Source: Paenibacillus amylolyticus (GTDB lineage: Bacteria; Bacillota; Bacilli; Paenibacillales; Paenibacillaceae). From it: a stretch of DNA of 64,000 nucleotides. Numbering within the stretch: the stretch's first letter is position 1; every line of letters begins with the position of its first letter. The notes under the pieces were generated by a model. The model saw nothing but the letters and a program-made list of their open reading frames with translations. It was not told the origin of the DNA and searched no databases. This document shows, one piece after another, positions 19,128 through 28,684 of this stretch. Where the stretch lies: positions 6,386,001 to 6,450,000 of the forward strand of contig NZ_CP121451.1 of assembly GCF_029689945.1 (NCBI RefSeq), read 5' to 3'. Made by a program: the position numbers and the translations under genes.

Positions 19128-19716
19128 TACGCCCACACCTCCAGTTCATTCCACGTCAAGGACGCGGCATCGAGTTCGTCCCATGTCATCTGTTTGTCGT
19201 CCAGATCGTCCCAGACCAGATAACGATACTCATACTCCACGGCCATATGGGCCGGTTTCAATTCCTCAATCGCCCGTTTGAGATCATCGATATTGGGCGG
19301 GATGCCCAGCGTATCCACAAAGCTCACCGTAAAACTCCACGCTTCCGGCTGAAAAGTTACATCCACCTTGCCCCCGGCATACGCCTCGGCAACATTTGCA
19401 ACCAGCCTACCTGAAAACTTCCCGGCACCCGCAGCTTCGACTGCACCACCGCACGCCGCTGCTCCAGAGGTTTGAGACGATCTGTCTCAATGCCGAGCTC
19501 TTGTTCCCAGAAATCCAGCCCCCACGTCGCTGTACGGACAAAAAACTGCTCCAACGTCTCATCCAGCGTCTGATATAGCAGATCCATCTCGACACCTTTG
19601 GATTGCATATCTGCCTGCATAACGCGCGAAGTCTCATAATAATTTGGTAAATACGAGAACAGCTCCCGCCCTTTCTCACTCGTCAGTCCAACATGTACAG
19701 CAGAAGGTGCACTCAT
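19127..19716 (-). CDS. xkdU: XkdU-like baseplate protein (DUF2313/YmfQ family), module 2 (one frameshift)
   Basis: About 196 residues when one base is restored. The chosen start, MSAPSAVHVGLTSEKGRELF, has an AAAGGAGG site about 10 bases upstream. LFSYLPNYYETSRVMQADMQ and WGLDFWEQELGIETD follow. The frame breaks at CCC 19438-19440. One extra G gives KLRGAGKFSGRLVANVAEAY and joins FVDTLGIPPNIDDLKRAIEE and KPAHMAVEYEYRYLVW, the same signature as the module 1 copy. A tail of short acidic/Trp repeats (WDDLDD, TWDEL, TWNEL) ends the protein and is not in module 1. Confidence 0.9.
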
Positions 19717-19725
19717 GACCTGCAT

Positions 19726-19942
19726 CCTCCTTTCCTATCACATCTACGTATACAGCTTCGCTCAAATGCTGCGTTCCCGAGCGGCGCACCGCACGACCCA
19801 AGCACTCTTCCTGCCCGCTACTCTCTTCATTTCCAGTTGAACCGGATGCCGCATAGTCAGAACATTCCCGATGTCCCATACTGCCTTCATCGCCGCACTC
19901 CATAACGACTTCTTCATCCACCATCTGCCCAACACTACTCAT
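19726..19942 (-). CDS. Uncertain small frame between xkdT and xkdU, module 2
   Basis: Bases 19726-19934 carry no part of xkdT or xkdU. An open frame starts MSSVGQMVDEEVVMECGDEG, its ATG overlapping the xkdT stop (ATGAGTAG), and runs past the xkdU start. It is rich in Glu, Gly and Cys and resembles nothing I know. It could be a small gene, or an N-terminal extension joined to XkdU through another indel. Weak ribosome site; low confidence. Confidence 0.25.
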
Positions 19943-21074
19943 GCACATCGACCATCCCCAGCACGGCCACCTGACTCGCGGTCATCTCGATATTCTGGTC
20001 GCTCACACCGTTCACGGTAAGCTCCGAATAGTCGATAATCGGCGGAATGTCCAGCAGGATCGCGGCAATACGGGTGTAACGAACGAGCGGATCGGCAAAA
20101 GCGAGCTGCTTCAAATACGCGGTCACCCCGCGTTCGATCAATGCTCGTACATCAGCCAGTGTCGCATCACTTGCCAGCGTCAGCTTCACCTGAATGTTCA
20201 TTGGCACTTCCTCGGCGGGCATCACCGACACCACTGGCCCCGCCGGCGCAACACCTTCACCTTGTCCATCCTGTGTTGGGTCAACATACTTCTGCACCGC
20301 TGCCACCAGATCGGTACCCGCAGCACGTTTGTCCGTGTCCAGCAGATATAATCCCACCGTACCTGGTCCCTGCCATAACGGAATAACCCGCGTTGCTCCA
20401 ACACCTGGCACTTCACTGGCCCATTGCACATATTGCGACTTGTTGCCGCTTGTCCCTTGGTTGCGGACTTTGGCATAAAAGCGTTCCAGCAGCGCTGTAT
20501 CGGCCTCAACATCCGCGCCGCCTTTGATCACCTCAACGTTCGTGACAGAAGTCACGCCACCTACAGGTGTAGACAGCACAGTTACGGTGCCCGCAGGCAC
20601 ATTGCTCTCTTTCCCGGCAACAAGCGCTCGCACGCCTACCACCCCGGAGCCCTCAGCATCCAGTTCCAAACGTCCCACCGTCTCATATTCGAGTGAAGCT
20701 TCGGCAGATACTTCATCCGCGAGTGTAGCCACGACCGTTCCAGCAGGCACCACTTTCCCCGGCGTACCCACGAATCTCACAGCACCCTGAGCCGCCACCG
20801 CAGCTCGCCGCGTAATGCCATGCTCTCCCGCCCGCAGATCCAGCTCTTCCGAACGAAAATTCGGATCACTGCTCGAGCCGTACTCGCAAACCCACGCCGC
20901 AGTAATTCCTGCGCCCACAACGCCGCCTCAGACAGCATAAATGCAACCGGAGCCTCCGCATCCCACAGGAACGAACCCTCCGATTTATCCAGATCCGCGG
21001 GCAGACGATCCAGCATACGCTCGGATAATCTGTTCCTCCGTCTGGTCCTCCAAATAACGCGGAATCTCAGCCAT
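19935..21074 (-). CDS. xkdT: Baseplate J-like protein XkdT, module 2 (two frameshifts)
   Basis: About 379 residues. It starts MAEIPRYLEDQTEEQII. An extra base near 21023 shifts the frame, which resumes at RMLDRLPADLDKSEGSFLWD. A missing base near 20878 shifts it again, after which SSDPNFRSEELDLRAGEHGI follows and the rest is intact: GTSGNKSQYVQWASEVPGVG, YVDPTQDGQGEG, ADPLVRYTRIAAILLDIPPI and VLGMVDVHE. These are the same landmarks as in the module 1 XkdT. The two errors cancel, so total length remains a multiple of three. Baseplate wedge protein of the gpJ family. Confidence 0.9.
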
Positions 21075-21078
21075 CCCG

Positions 21079-21540
21079 TCAGATCACCTCACTTTCCAGA
21101 ATAAACATCTCTTCCTGCACACTCGCCACCCGGCACGAGAACATGCACTGTTCCCGATTCCAATCGAATGTAAACTGGTCTACCGAATCCGTGCGTGGAT
21201 CAGCCAGCAGCGTCTCCGTCACCATCCGGGTAATCTCACTTTCCATCACGCCGCGACTATCTCCATGACCCACCAGCTCCTCCAGTTCCGAACCATAGTT
21301 CCGGGAGTAAATCAAATGTCTGTACCTTGGGGTTTTCACGGCCTTGATGCACCATTGCACCCAGGCTTCATGCCCACCAGCAACAGCAGCTTTGCCACTT
21401 GGAGTCAGTACAAAATCCCCTGCATCGTAATCGAATCGCCAGCCCCGTCCAAACCGTACCTCTTCCGAAGCCGCCCCCGACAGATCCTCCTCATCTCCCC
21501 AGACCACACCCGTTTCCGGGAACAAACTAGGCATGCACAC
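21079..21540 (-). CDS. xkdS: XkdS-like baseplate protein (DUF2634), module 2
   Basis: A 153-residue DUF2634 protein. VQWCIKAVKTPRYRHLIYSR followed by NYGSELEELVGH is the family signature and aligns with TRRYEHLIYSSDYG in module 1. VMESEITRMVTETLLADPRT follows, then a beta-rich end. The N-terminal extension (PETGVVWGDEEDL) is longer than in module 1. It overlaps the end of xkdR and lies five bases before the xkdT start. Intact frame. The start could be the second Met (MPSLFPETG). Confidence 0.88.
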   Translation of the reverse strand: MCMPSLFPETGVVWGDEEDLSGAASEEVRFGRGWRFDYDAGDFVLTPSGKAAVAGGHEAWVQWCIKAVKTPRYRHLIYSRNYGSELEELVGHGDSRGVMESEITRMVTETLLADPRTDSVDQFTFDWNREQCMFSCRVASVQEEMFILESEVI

Positions 21541-21937
21541 TCACCACCTTACATAGCACCACAATGTCGTTACCGCCATTCACCCGCATCGCCAGCACGC
21601 GATCTCCCGCCTTCAATCCTTTACCAAGAGACCACACCGCTTCTTCCACTTCCTCTTCTTGCAAAAGAAACCGTCCCGTGCCCGTCGTTCCGCCGTTTGC
21701 CACGTCAGATATACCCGAGATCGCGCCAGCAGCCTCGCGCTCCGGCAGTCCAAGCGTGCCTGGTAACTCGGCCACGAGATAATCCTGCACTTCGTGCTTG
21801 AAATCATCCAGCTTCACACCGGATGAGGTCATCGTCCCCAATACCGCGCCCATGCCGCTCACGGCCTGACGGGAATGAGTACTCATCGCACCCCGCATGA
21901 CGTCGGCAAAATGCCCATACGGATCATCTTTATTCAA
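21527..21937 (-). CDS. xkdR: XkdR-like protein (DUF2577), module 2
   Basis: A 136-residue DUF2577-type protein. The C-terminal 50 residues (LKAGDRVLAMRVNGGNDIVV) match the small barrel end of the module 1 copy (WTVGDHVLLLRVQGGDSFVV). The first 85 residues are extra and contain LGTMTSSGVKLDDFKHEVQD, a pattern seen in longer XkdR relatives. It overlaps both xkdQ and xkdS by a few bases. Function in the baseplate is not established for the family. Confidence 0.85.
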   Translation of the reverse strand: MNKDDPYGHFADVMRGAMSTHSRQAVSGMGAVLGTMTSSGVKLDDFKHEVQDYLVAELPGTLGLPEREAAGAISGISDVANGGTTGTGRFLLQEEEVEEAVWSLGKGLKAGDRVLAMRVNGGNDIVVLCKVVSVHA

Positions 21938-22916
21938 GGTAAACCCTCCTTTTCACCAGCTCAGCTGTACCCAGTTCCAATGTCATCGTTCCAGGTCCGG
22001 CAGACAGATCACGGCTGACCGACATGACGATTAGCTTCAGCCCTTTTAACAACACGGCGTCCCCGGCGCGAATCGTATTCACATCCGGTGCGGAGATCGT
22101 AAAGGTCTCCTGAATCCCCGTCAGATGACTTTTCGCCAGTTTCTTCGCGGCGGTTGTCGACTTCACCTGATCGTCCTCGATCAGCTTTTGCAATGTGCCC
22201 AGTTCCTCCACACCATTCTGCTCAATCGCGAGCACTTTGGATGGAACCTCTTTTCCACTGCCAGACTCCGATGCCGCCATCACCTTCACTTTGGTGACCG
22301 CTCCTTCGAGCGTACGCATCTGGGTCAGATCAATCAGCCGATCCAGCTCATACACTTTATCATTACTTCCGATCTGGAAGAGCTGCAACCCGCCGGGTGT
22401 CATCCTCGGATGATACATCTCCCCGCCAGACTTCGCCGTTTCCTTCAGATCGGCAAACATCATGGAGAAAATCGTCTGTGACCGATACAACGCTTTGCCC
22501 AGCTTTGTCTTGGTATCCGGCAGTGCAGCGTATGGAATCTTCCACTCTTTGGCGTAGGTTTTAAGCCGCTGTGTAGCCGTCTGATCCTTCGGTAATAGGA
22601 ACTCATCCTCCGATTTTTCCAGATAAATCATCCGGTCGTACACCGTGAGGGACAGCCGCTTGGTGCCGCTGTTCGAGCTTTCCACCTCCCAGATGACCGC
22701 AGGATGCAGCAAGTGAACCATGGATTTTTCGCCAAAAGGAACCCCGCTAATCCGCACCGCCATGCCCGGTGAAATTGAAGGCAGACCGGAAGATGCAGAC
22801 ACCGCCAGCCGGATGTTGGCCTGATACGCAATCTGGTCCAGCGAGTCCTTCAGCGTAATGGTCTCCACCAGCTTGGTGATGTCATATTTGTCGTCGAAAA
22901 TGACCTTGTAGGTCAT
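21930..22916 (-). CDS. xkdQ: XkdQ-like tail hub protein, module 2
   Basis: A 328-residue hub protein in an intact frame. It begins MTYKVIFDDKYDITKLVETI, with KDSLDQIAYQANIRLAV and GMAVRISGVPFG in the first domain, then RLSLTVYDRMIYLEKSEDEF and TATQRLKTYAKEWKIPYAAL, which are typical of XkdQ. The C-terminus (VNTIRAGDAVLLKGLKLIVM, PGTMTLELGTAELVKRR) matches the last domain of the module 1 copy (FKVRAGSFVNIQIDELKINQ). It overlaps xkdP by four bases. The protein links the tape measure to the spike and wedges. Confidence 0.9.
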   Translation of the reverse strand: MTYKVIFDDKYDITKLVETITLKDSLDQIAYQANIRLAVSASSGLPSISPGMAVRISGVPFGEKSMVHLLHPAVIWEVESSNSGTKRLSLTVYDRMIYLEKSEDEFLLPKDQTATQRLKTYAKEWKIPYAALPDTKTKLGKALYRSQTIFSMMFADLKETAKSGGEMYHPRMTPGGLQLFQIGSNDKVYELDRLIDLTQMRTLEGAVTKVKVMAASESGSGKEVPSKVLAIEQNGVEELGTLQKLIEDDQVKSTTAAKKLAKSHLTGIQETFTISAPDVNTIRAGDAVLLKGLKLIVMSVSRDLSAGPGTMTLELGTAELVKRRVYLE

Positions 22917-23576
22917 GGCATCACCAGCTTTTGTCCGGGCTTGATCCGGTTTGGATCACTGCCGATGATCTTCTTGTTGAGCTTATAGATCTCGTTCCAT
23001 TTGGAACTGCTGCCCAGCTCAAGCTTTGCTATTTTGGACAGGGAGTCTCCAGCTTTGACGGTGTACGTCTTGCTACTTTTTTTCAGATCGGTACGTGAAC
23101 CGGACTTGCTCGCGGCTGCCCCTGAACCCACCTTTTCCACTTTGGAATCCCGCCATGTGCGCAGGGTCAGGTCGAAGTAAATATCTCCGCTCTCGCCGCC
23201 CCGGAAGGTCGAATTCAGCGAAACAATAAAAACAGGCACGTTCACGCCCGTTTCTGAAATGATGAAACGCAGCGGCTTTTTGGAGATCAGAAACGTGTTC
23301 AGGACATTCATCGCTACACGCGGATCAGGCAAAATTTCATACATACAATAGGACGCATCATACTCTTTGGGAAAAAGAAGAGAAGGTGATCTCCTTCACC
23401 TTCTCCCCCTGCGCAAAATCAAACTCGCCATGCTCCAGCATATTAATCGTTTCATACCCTTTGGACCTGGAGATACTCACCTCTTCCGGGTTCACGGGGA
23501 ATTGAAATGAAGTGCCACCATCCTTCAGCGTAAATGCCATCTCGTTAGGCCCTACTTCATCTTTAACTACTGACAT
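22913..23576 (-). CDS. xkdP: XkdP-like LysM baseplate protein, module 2 (one frameshift)
   Basis: About 221 residues. The first part, MSVVKDEVGPNEMAFTLKDG through FPVNPEEVSISRSKGYETIN and KVKEITFSSF, is the standard XkdP start. The frame breaks at the T5C3 run on the coding strand (23369-23376) and resumes as PKEYDASYCMYEILPDPRVA. It continues through FIVSLNSTFRGGESGDIYFD and ends in a LysM domain (YTVKAGDSLSKIAKLELGSS, NEIYKLNKKIIGSDPNRIKP). Same domain order as module 1. Here the break needs two added bases or one removed. Confidence 0.88.
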
Positions 23577-23596
23577 ATCTGCGGCCTCCTTTCTGC

Positions 23597-25348
23597 TTAG
23601 GCCATAATCGTTTTGCGATTTTGCATCGCACGGCGGAACTCGTTAGAGATCCGTTGCCCCACCTGGTGAGAAACTGCGTCATAATCAATTGCGTTCTCGC
23701 GAACCGTCACCTGTACCGTTCCCGGTGCAATATTAATCGCAATCTGATTGGTCGTTTCGGTTTTGAAATCCTTCAAGTAACCGGACAGACTACTCATCTG
23801 GTCTTCGGATATACGTACCGTCATCGTGGACGTTTTTCCAGTCATCTGTGCGCCGTTACCAGCCGCCATTGCTTGGTTCTGCATCATGCTTGTACCCATG
23901 AACCCCGCAGATGTAGGTTGACCGACCTTGCTATTCATATATGCCGTTGGACCTGTCATGGTCAGAGCTGGTGGAATGTAGGCTGGTGCCATCTGCGGCC
24001 CTGTGGGTACTTGCGACGGTGCAGCCACCGTTGCTGCCGAGACCGTCTTTTCTTCTTTTTTGGAACCAAAGCCGAAGAAGCTGGATATGCCATCGGTGAT
24101 TTTTTTTGTTTTCTCAGAGACATAGTCCGCTGCTCCCGACAGAGCATCCCCCACACCCTCGGTAGCACTAGACATAAAGTTTCCAATATCCTTCGCTTTG
24201 TCTCCAATCCAGCCGCCTGCTGCACTTCCAGCCCAGCCACCTACTGCACCACCAACCCATGTCCCGATACCAGGTAAAAGAACACTACCGATGGCGCTTC
24301 CAATCGCAGTACCTGCCGTGCCGCCAATCATGGAACCTACCGCTCGGCCCCGCTCCTCGGGAGGTGCAGTTGCAACATTCGCTACATCAGCGAGCATGCT
24401 GATGGGCCCAAGCAACCTTTTGGCTCCCTTGGCGAAACCACCACCCAATTTACCAAGCATGCCATCACCTGAAAATAGATTCGACATTGCCGTTGGAGAA
24501 CTGGACATGATGCCAGAGATGAGATTGGATCTCCTGCCGCCACCAATTCTTCTGTTGTTTGCATTTCTGGCTTCATTAAGAGCACGATCTGAAGTATCTG
24601 TAATGATCGGACTTGGCGTTGGGACAGGAGATGCGGTTGATGATCGATTCCTTCCACCTCGTCGTCCACCTACTCTCCGCGGTGGAGTTCCACTAGGATT
24701 AGCATTACCAGATCTTGAACTGTTACGAGTTTGTCTTTTACCTTTCTTGCCCTCTGCCACTTCCGTACTCTTACTGGGATTAGAGGCCTTATTCTTTTTA
24801 GACTTTCGATTAGACCAAGCTTCCTTCCCCTTCCCAATCAAGTCGGTTAAGTTATTTGCAATATCCAACCCAGTGCTGATGTATTCCAGTGCTTTTTCCC
24901 ACCACTTTTTATCTTCTTCTTTAGCCACATTATTAATCGTTGTATTATGACTCCCGATCACAACGGACATGGAAGGCCCACTCGCCGGGTTCATCTTCCC
25001 CATCGCCACTTCGATCTTCTGCCGAACCTCAAGCGATACTGTACCCGAAGCCGTAACCATCTGGTCCCTGAAACTGTTCAGTTTCGCCAATGCGCGATCC
25101 AATGCTGGACAGAGCTTATCAATCAACCCAATCGTCGGTGTAATACGCAGCCTGCTGATTCGCACAGCCATACTATAAATATGCTCCAACCTGCGCCCAG
25201 TCGTTCTCAGCTCATTGTTCACCTTAATCAGGCTCTGATATCGAACTCTGCCCAGACGTTCCGTCGAGCGTTGGATCTGATCCAGGTAACGAAGGGTTGT
25301 CCGCATTTCCGTATTGGATTTGGATAGACCTACAATCATTTCTGTCAT
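23597..25348 (-). CDS. Tail tape measure-like protein with glycine-zipper segment, module 2
   Basis: A 583-residue protein at the tape-measure position, right after the frameshifted chaperone. It does not resemble the module 1 tape measure. The first 130 residues are helical (TTLRYLDQIQRSTERLGRVR). Residues about 175-270 are a basic, Ser/Pro/Arg-rich low-complexity stretch. Residues about 330-390 are a Gly/Ala-rich membrane-type segment with many small-xxx-small repeats (GGTAGTAIGSAIGSVL, GGAVGGWAGSAAGGW). The C-terminus (VQVTVRENAIDYDAVSHQVG, QRISNEFRRAMQNRKTIMA) is helical. The zipper could insert in the target membrane, as tape measures of killing particles are thought to do; that is inference. 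Confidence 0.8.
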   Translation of the reverse strand: MTEMIVGLSKSNTEMRTTLRYLDQIQRSTERLGRVRYQSLIKVNNELRTTGRRLEHIYSMAVRISRLRITPTIGLIDKLCPALDRALAKLNSFRDQMVTASGTVSLEVRQKIEVAMGKMNPASGPSMSVVIGSHNTTINNVAKEEDKKWWEKALEYISTGLDIANNLTDLIGKGKEAWSNRKSKKNKASNPSKSTEVAEGKKGKRQTRNSSRSGNANPSGTPPRRVGGRRGGRNRSSTASPVPTPSPIITDTSDRALNEARNANNRRIGGGRRSNLISGIMSSSPTAMSNLFSGDGMLGKLGGGFAKGAKRLLGPISMLADVANVATAPPEERGRAVGSMIGGTAGTAIGSAIGSVLLPGIGTWVGGAVGGWAGSAAGGWIGDKAKDIGNFMSSATEGVGDALSGAADYVSEKTKKITDGISSFFGFGSKKEEKTVSAATVAAPSQVPTGPQMAPAYIPPALTMTGPTAYMNSKVGQPTSAGFMGTSMMQNQAMAAGNGAQMTGKTSTMTVRISEDQMSSLSGYLKDFKTETTNQIAINIAPGTVQVTVRENAIDYDAVSHQVGQRISNEFRRAMQNRKTIMA

Positions 25349-25372
25349 TTTTTCACCCCCTGCCTTATATCG

Positions 25373-25964
25373 TTATCGATTCATTTGCGAAGTGATCGCT
25401 AACATTTCCTCTTCCGAGAAAGCAAGCAACAGCGAACGCTCCCCGCGTGGCAAAGACCAGAATTCTCCGGGCCGGAGATGATGACGCACCCACATGTGAT
25501 ACAGGAACGTGGTCATCCCGCCGGAGTGAATCAGTTTTTTAGGTCTTCAATCTCCACACCGAAGCCGGACAGTTCCAGCACTTTGTCACCTACAGCATCC
25601 AATTCACCCGCCAGCAGCATGCGGCGAACCGCCTGTTCTCCACCAGACAGCTTCATGCGGCCGGTAATGCGGGTATCCCCCAGCCGGAGAGTTCTAGGCT
25701 ACGGACTTTCAATTTCACCGTTGCTTCGGAAATGAGCAGCGCGTTAAACGTTTCGGTATCCACCTTTTCCTCGGTACGGCCTTTGGTCGTTTTTCGAATC
25801 GTACAGCGTTCGCGAATGTGATCCACTTTGGAAGACGTCAGTCCACGCAAGGTCAACAGCAGATCCAGACGCTGAATGCGCACATTCTCCTCTGGCAAAC
25901 GTTCTGCTGCTTCAAACAACTGATCCAAAATCTGTTCTTCAGACATATTTTCATTCATACTCAT
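25373..25964 (-). CDS. xkdN: Tail assembly chaperone XkdN with -1 frameshift extension, module 2
   Basis: The zero-frame product (25531-25964, about 144 residues) starts MSMNENMSEEQILDQLFEAA, passes IRERCTIRKTTKGRTEEKVD, and after one restored base near 25695 continues RLGDTRITGRMKLSGGEQAV to EIEDLKN. The last sense codons AAA AAC lie in heptamer A-AAA-AAC (25540-25534), directly before TGA. In the -1 frame it continues KKLIHSGGMTTFLYHMWVRH and ends at 25373, just before the tape measure start. The set-up matches module 1, including the first three residues after the slip (KKLI). This is the gpG/gpGT-type chaperone pair. Confidence 0.82.
25534..25540 (-). promoter_or_regulatory. Programmed -1 ribosomal frameshift site, module 2
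   Basis: Slippery heptamer A AAA AAC, in phase and immediately before the zero-frame TGA of the module 2 chaperone. The -1 frame is open for about 160 bases to 25373. Same heptamer and same stop distance as at 12626-12632. Confidence 0.8.
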
Positions 25965-26143
25965 TGGGCGTTATCTCCTTCATGTTCACTAATGGGTTCA
26001 TCTATGCCAAATTCCAAGCCTGTAGAGACAACAAAGAGACCGAGATCATCTCGGCCTGCATTGGTGTTCATACTATATGAAATAACTATGCAATCGCGCT
26101 TGCGCTTGAGCCAACTAGCCCAATCATGTGCCTATTTCAAAGC

Positions 26144-26551
26144 TTAGTTCGCCACAATCGGATTCAGCAACTCAAATCCTTCAAACGTAAAGCCCGTTTC
26201 CTCCGGTACTTCCTCACCCGCTGTCCAGTTGGCAAGCTGGATTTTGTCCACCATGCACCCTTTCAGCAGAACACTCTCGTGTCCATACGATTCAGGGTCG
26301 TTCAGCTTCGAAATAATCTCGAATTTGGTGAAGCCGCGCAGGATCATATCCGAAGTGACCTTGTAGCCCGTGATCGTGCCTGTTCCTTTTTTTGCGCCGT
26401 TTTTGTGCACTTTCCAGTCGTTACCGACCAGGTTCAGCTCACGCTTTTCAATCTCCACACTCGCTTCCAACTTGTTAATGTTTGTCTGCCACACACCATC
26501 GATATGCAGCTGACCATGGGTACCGAGAATCACTCTTGATGCATCCAACAT
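26144..26551 (-). CDS. xkdM: Tail tube protein XkdM, module 2
   Basis: A 135-residue tail tube protein (DUF2001/XkdM). It starts MLDASRVILGTHGQLHIDGV, followed by LEASVEIEKRELNLVGNDWK, then GAKKGTGTITGYKVTSDMIL, and ends EETGFTFEGFELLNPIV. The VEIEKREL-GTGTITGYKVTS core is characteristic of XkdM tubes of contractile phages. A GGAGGAAAATAT site precedes the ATG. Intact frame. Unlike module 1, it is separated from its sheath gene by 285 bases holding a hairpin element. Confidence 0.92.
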   Translation of the reverse strand: MLDASRVILGTHGQLHIDGVWQTNINKLEASVEIEKRELNLVGNDWKVHKNGAKKGTGTITGYKVTSDMILRGFTKFEIISKLNDPESYGHESVLLKGCMVDKIQLANWTAGEEVPEETGFTFEGFELLNPIVAN

Positions 26552-26569
26552 ATATTTTCCTCCTTGGGT

Positions 26570-26790
26570 TCGTTGAACTAATAAATATTACACGGTATAA
26601 CTCCGCAGTCAGAACAATCTTCTGATCGCTGTTATCCCCAGATTTTTTTGATTCCTTTTCATAAAGGGAAAATCCAGGGATAAAGGCGAATCTTATGCTT
26701 CCGAAGTAGCTTTCTTTCAGAAAGCTTTTAGCTTCGCTTCTTCAGATTTTTTCTGCCCTCTCCGTTATCGTGTAAACCATCAGTTCAACG
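26570..26790 (-). repeat. Intergenic hairpin element, copy 3 (before tube 2)
   Basis: The fullest copy, 221 bases, between sheath and tube genes of module 2 and sense to the transcript. Outer arms CGTTGAACT (26570-26578) and AGTTCAACG (26782-26790) are perfect inverses, as are TTACACG and CGTGTAA just inside. The central stem is TTATCCC/GGGATAA, and the side hairpin AGCTTTC/GAAAGCT is present. No reading frame crosses it. Confidence 0.8.
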
Positions 26791-26835
26791 TATAGTAATT
26801 ATTTTAGAAAAACAGTTCTTTCCTTCCATACAACC

Positions 26836-28299
26836 TTATTGCACGTAAAATGTACCAAACAACTGCTCCATCACATCCGTCAGCTTCACATTCCATTGCA
26901 GGAATACTTGATCCGCTTCCGGTTTGAGAACGGGTGCAGCACCGTAGTATGCCGGGTCAAGAATGACATCATAACTATCTGCTTCAATCACATTGCTCTG
27001 TGCAAGCAGCGCCAAATAGGCCTTCATGGCACTAATCAGTGCCTGACGACCCTCTTCGGTATTGTTCACTTTACCGATATACGTATCTTCCGCGGAACGT
27101 TGCAAATCCGTATTGATCGCATCCAATACACGAATCGAACGGATTTTTTTCCACGCATTATTCTGTCCAGCGGCCGGGGTTACCAGTGTATTTACACCGC
27201 GAAGTGCTTTCACCTGACGTCCATCATGGAAGAAAATAAATACGCCATTTTGTACCGCCTGCTCCTGTTCCGTGCGCGTCCAGCGACGTGTCACATCATC
27301 GAACGGAGTCGCTGCATAGGTTGTAGATTGGTTCAGACGTTGTCCGGCGATTAGTCCTGCAACATAAGCAGACGTTTCTGCTGAACTGTAGAATGCATCT
27401 CCAAGGCGCACGCCTGTCCCGACGTTAATCACACCTTCATGGTTGAGCGCAACCGATCGTGCTGCTGCTTTTTGTGCTGCTGTAGCAGAGGTATCGTCCG
27501 CTGCGGAACCGCCAAAGACGGCCACTACCGGTTTACCTTCACTACGCACACGTTTCACCCATGCCGCAAAACTCGCAAGCAGAGGTGCATCCGCCGCCTG
27601 ATCCAAAGCCAAAACGTCGAATTGCTCCCCTTCCAACGCACCCTGTAGAGCAATGTATTCTGCATTAGTCAGGTCATCGTTGCCACTTACGCCGCCTTTG
27701 AACGCTGCACCCGCAACAGATGCAACTTCACTTGCACCATCGCCAATCGCCTGCGCCGTCACCCAGACATTTCGTTCATCCGCGTTAATTTCCTTGGCCA
27801 GAGAAGCAGCTGAAATATCCGCTGTCAGGAGTGCATACAACATCCGGTTACCTTCAAACAGGCGTACTTCATGTTTCGTATTATCAATCACACCAGGCTG
27901 GATGGTGACGTAGAATCCATTCGCACGATCCCCCGGATACTTCGCATCCAGTTGCAGTACATTGGCATTACTGCTGTCCTTCAACGTAAGCGTAGCTGCT
28001 TTGGCCGCGGCACTTGCTACCCGATAAGCGAGCAACTTCTTCGGCCCACCCAACAGGGCGAGCTTCAGGGACGTATAAGCTGTACCGTTGTCCAGCGCAT
28101 TTGCCGCATACATACGTTCAATCGCTGCTTCGCTTCCTACTTCAACAAAAGTTCCTACAGGACCCCAGTTGGCCTTAACCGGCACAACGACCGTTCCCCG
28201 CGTACCCGCTTGAATGGCTGAGGATGCTGCCGCCTGAAAATTCATATATAAGCCCGGAAGGACCGGACGATTTGTTTGCTCCCAAGTTCCACCTGCCAT
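26836..28299 (-). CDS. xkdK: Contractile tail sheath protein XkdK, module 2
   Basis: A 487-residue sheath protein, the longer of the two. Start MAGGTWEQTNRPVLPGLYMN, then GTRGTVVVPVKANWGPVGTF, LLGGPKKLLAYRVASAAAKA and, near the C-terminus, SIRVLDAINTDLQRSAEDTY followed by IGKVNNTEEGRQALISAMKA, matching VRVLDGIANDMKRIFESYYI and GKVNNNEDGR of module 1. It is closer to the classical phage XkdK length than module 1. Intact frame. The stop of the small upstream gene overlaps its ATG by one base. Confidence 0.95.
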   Translation of the reverse strand: MAGGTWEQTNRPVLPGLYMNFQAAASSAIQAGTRGTVVVPVKANWGPVGTFVEVGSEAAIERMYAANALDNGTAYTSLKLALLGGPKKLLAYRVASAAAKAATLTLKDSSNANVLQLDAKYPGDRANGFYVTIQPGVIDNTKHEVRLFEGNRMLYALLTADISAASLAKEINADERNVWVTAQAIGDGASEVASVAGAAFKGGVSGNDDLTNAEYIALQGALEGEQFDVLALDQAADAPLLASFAAWVKRVRSEGKPVVAVFGGSAADDTSATAAQKAAARSVALNHEGVINVGTGVRLGDAFYSSAETSAYVAGLIAGQRLNQSTTYAATPFDDVTRRWTRTEQEQAVQNGVFIFFHDGRQVKALRGVNTLVTPAAGQNNAWKKIRSIRVLDAINTDLQRSAEDTYIGKVNNTEEGRQALISAMKAYLALLAQSNVIEADSYDVILDPAYYGAAPVLKPEADQVFLQWNVKLTDVMEQLFGTFYVQ

Positions 28300-28505
28300 T
28301 ATCCCTTCACCTTCGCTTTCATAAATTGGTTAATTCGTTCTTGCGTTTCTTCAATGGAAAACGTCTCTTGCGCCGCTTCGTACAGCGCACCGTACAGCAC
28401 CTCTGCCTTAACGGCAAAGAGGGCTTCTGCATGATTCATCAGTTCGGCCCGTGTATAGCGCGGGGCTGTCTGTTTGCTTTTTTTCACTGAGCTTGCCACG
28501 GCCAT
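28299..28505 (-). CDS. Small protein before the sheath, module 2
   Basis: A 68-residue basic helical protein, MAVASSVKKSKQTAPRYTRA, ending EETQERINQFMKAKVKG. It corresponds in place and C-terminal helix to the 71-residue product at 14990-15205 in module 1. Unknown function. The one-base overlap with the sheath start suggests coupled translation. Confidence 0.7.
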   Translation of the reverse strand: MAVASSVKKSKQTAPRYTRAELMNHAEALFAVKAEVLYGALYEAAQETFSIEETQERINQFMKAKVKG

Positions 28506-28684
28506 CTCACCTCATTTGTTGGAATACTAATTTCGTGAACATGAACATTAATCTTTAAGCTTGACCTATGAATTTTCGATCCGATGAATCTATGAATTTG
28601 AAGCTACAATGTTAAAACTATATCAATCTAATCAAAGCTATAATCTGGAACCACTCTTAATAGAAGGTTCCTCTCGACTAACGT

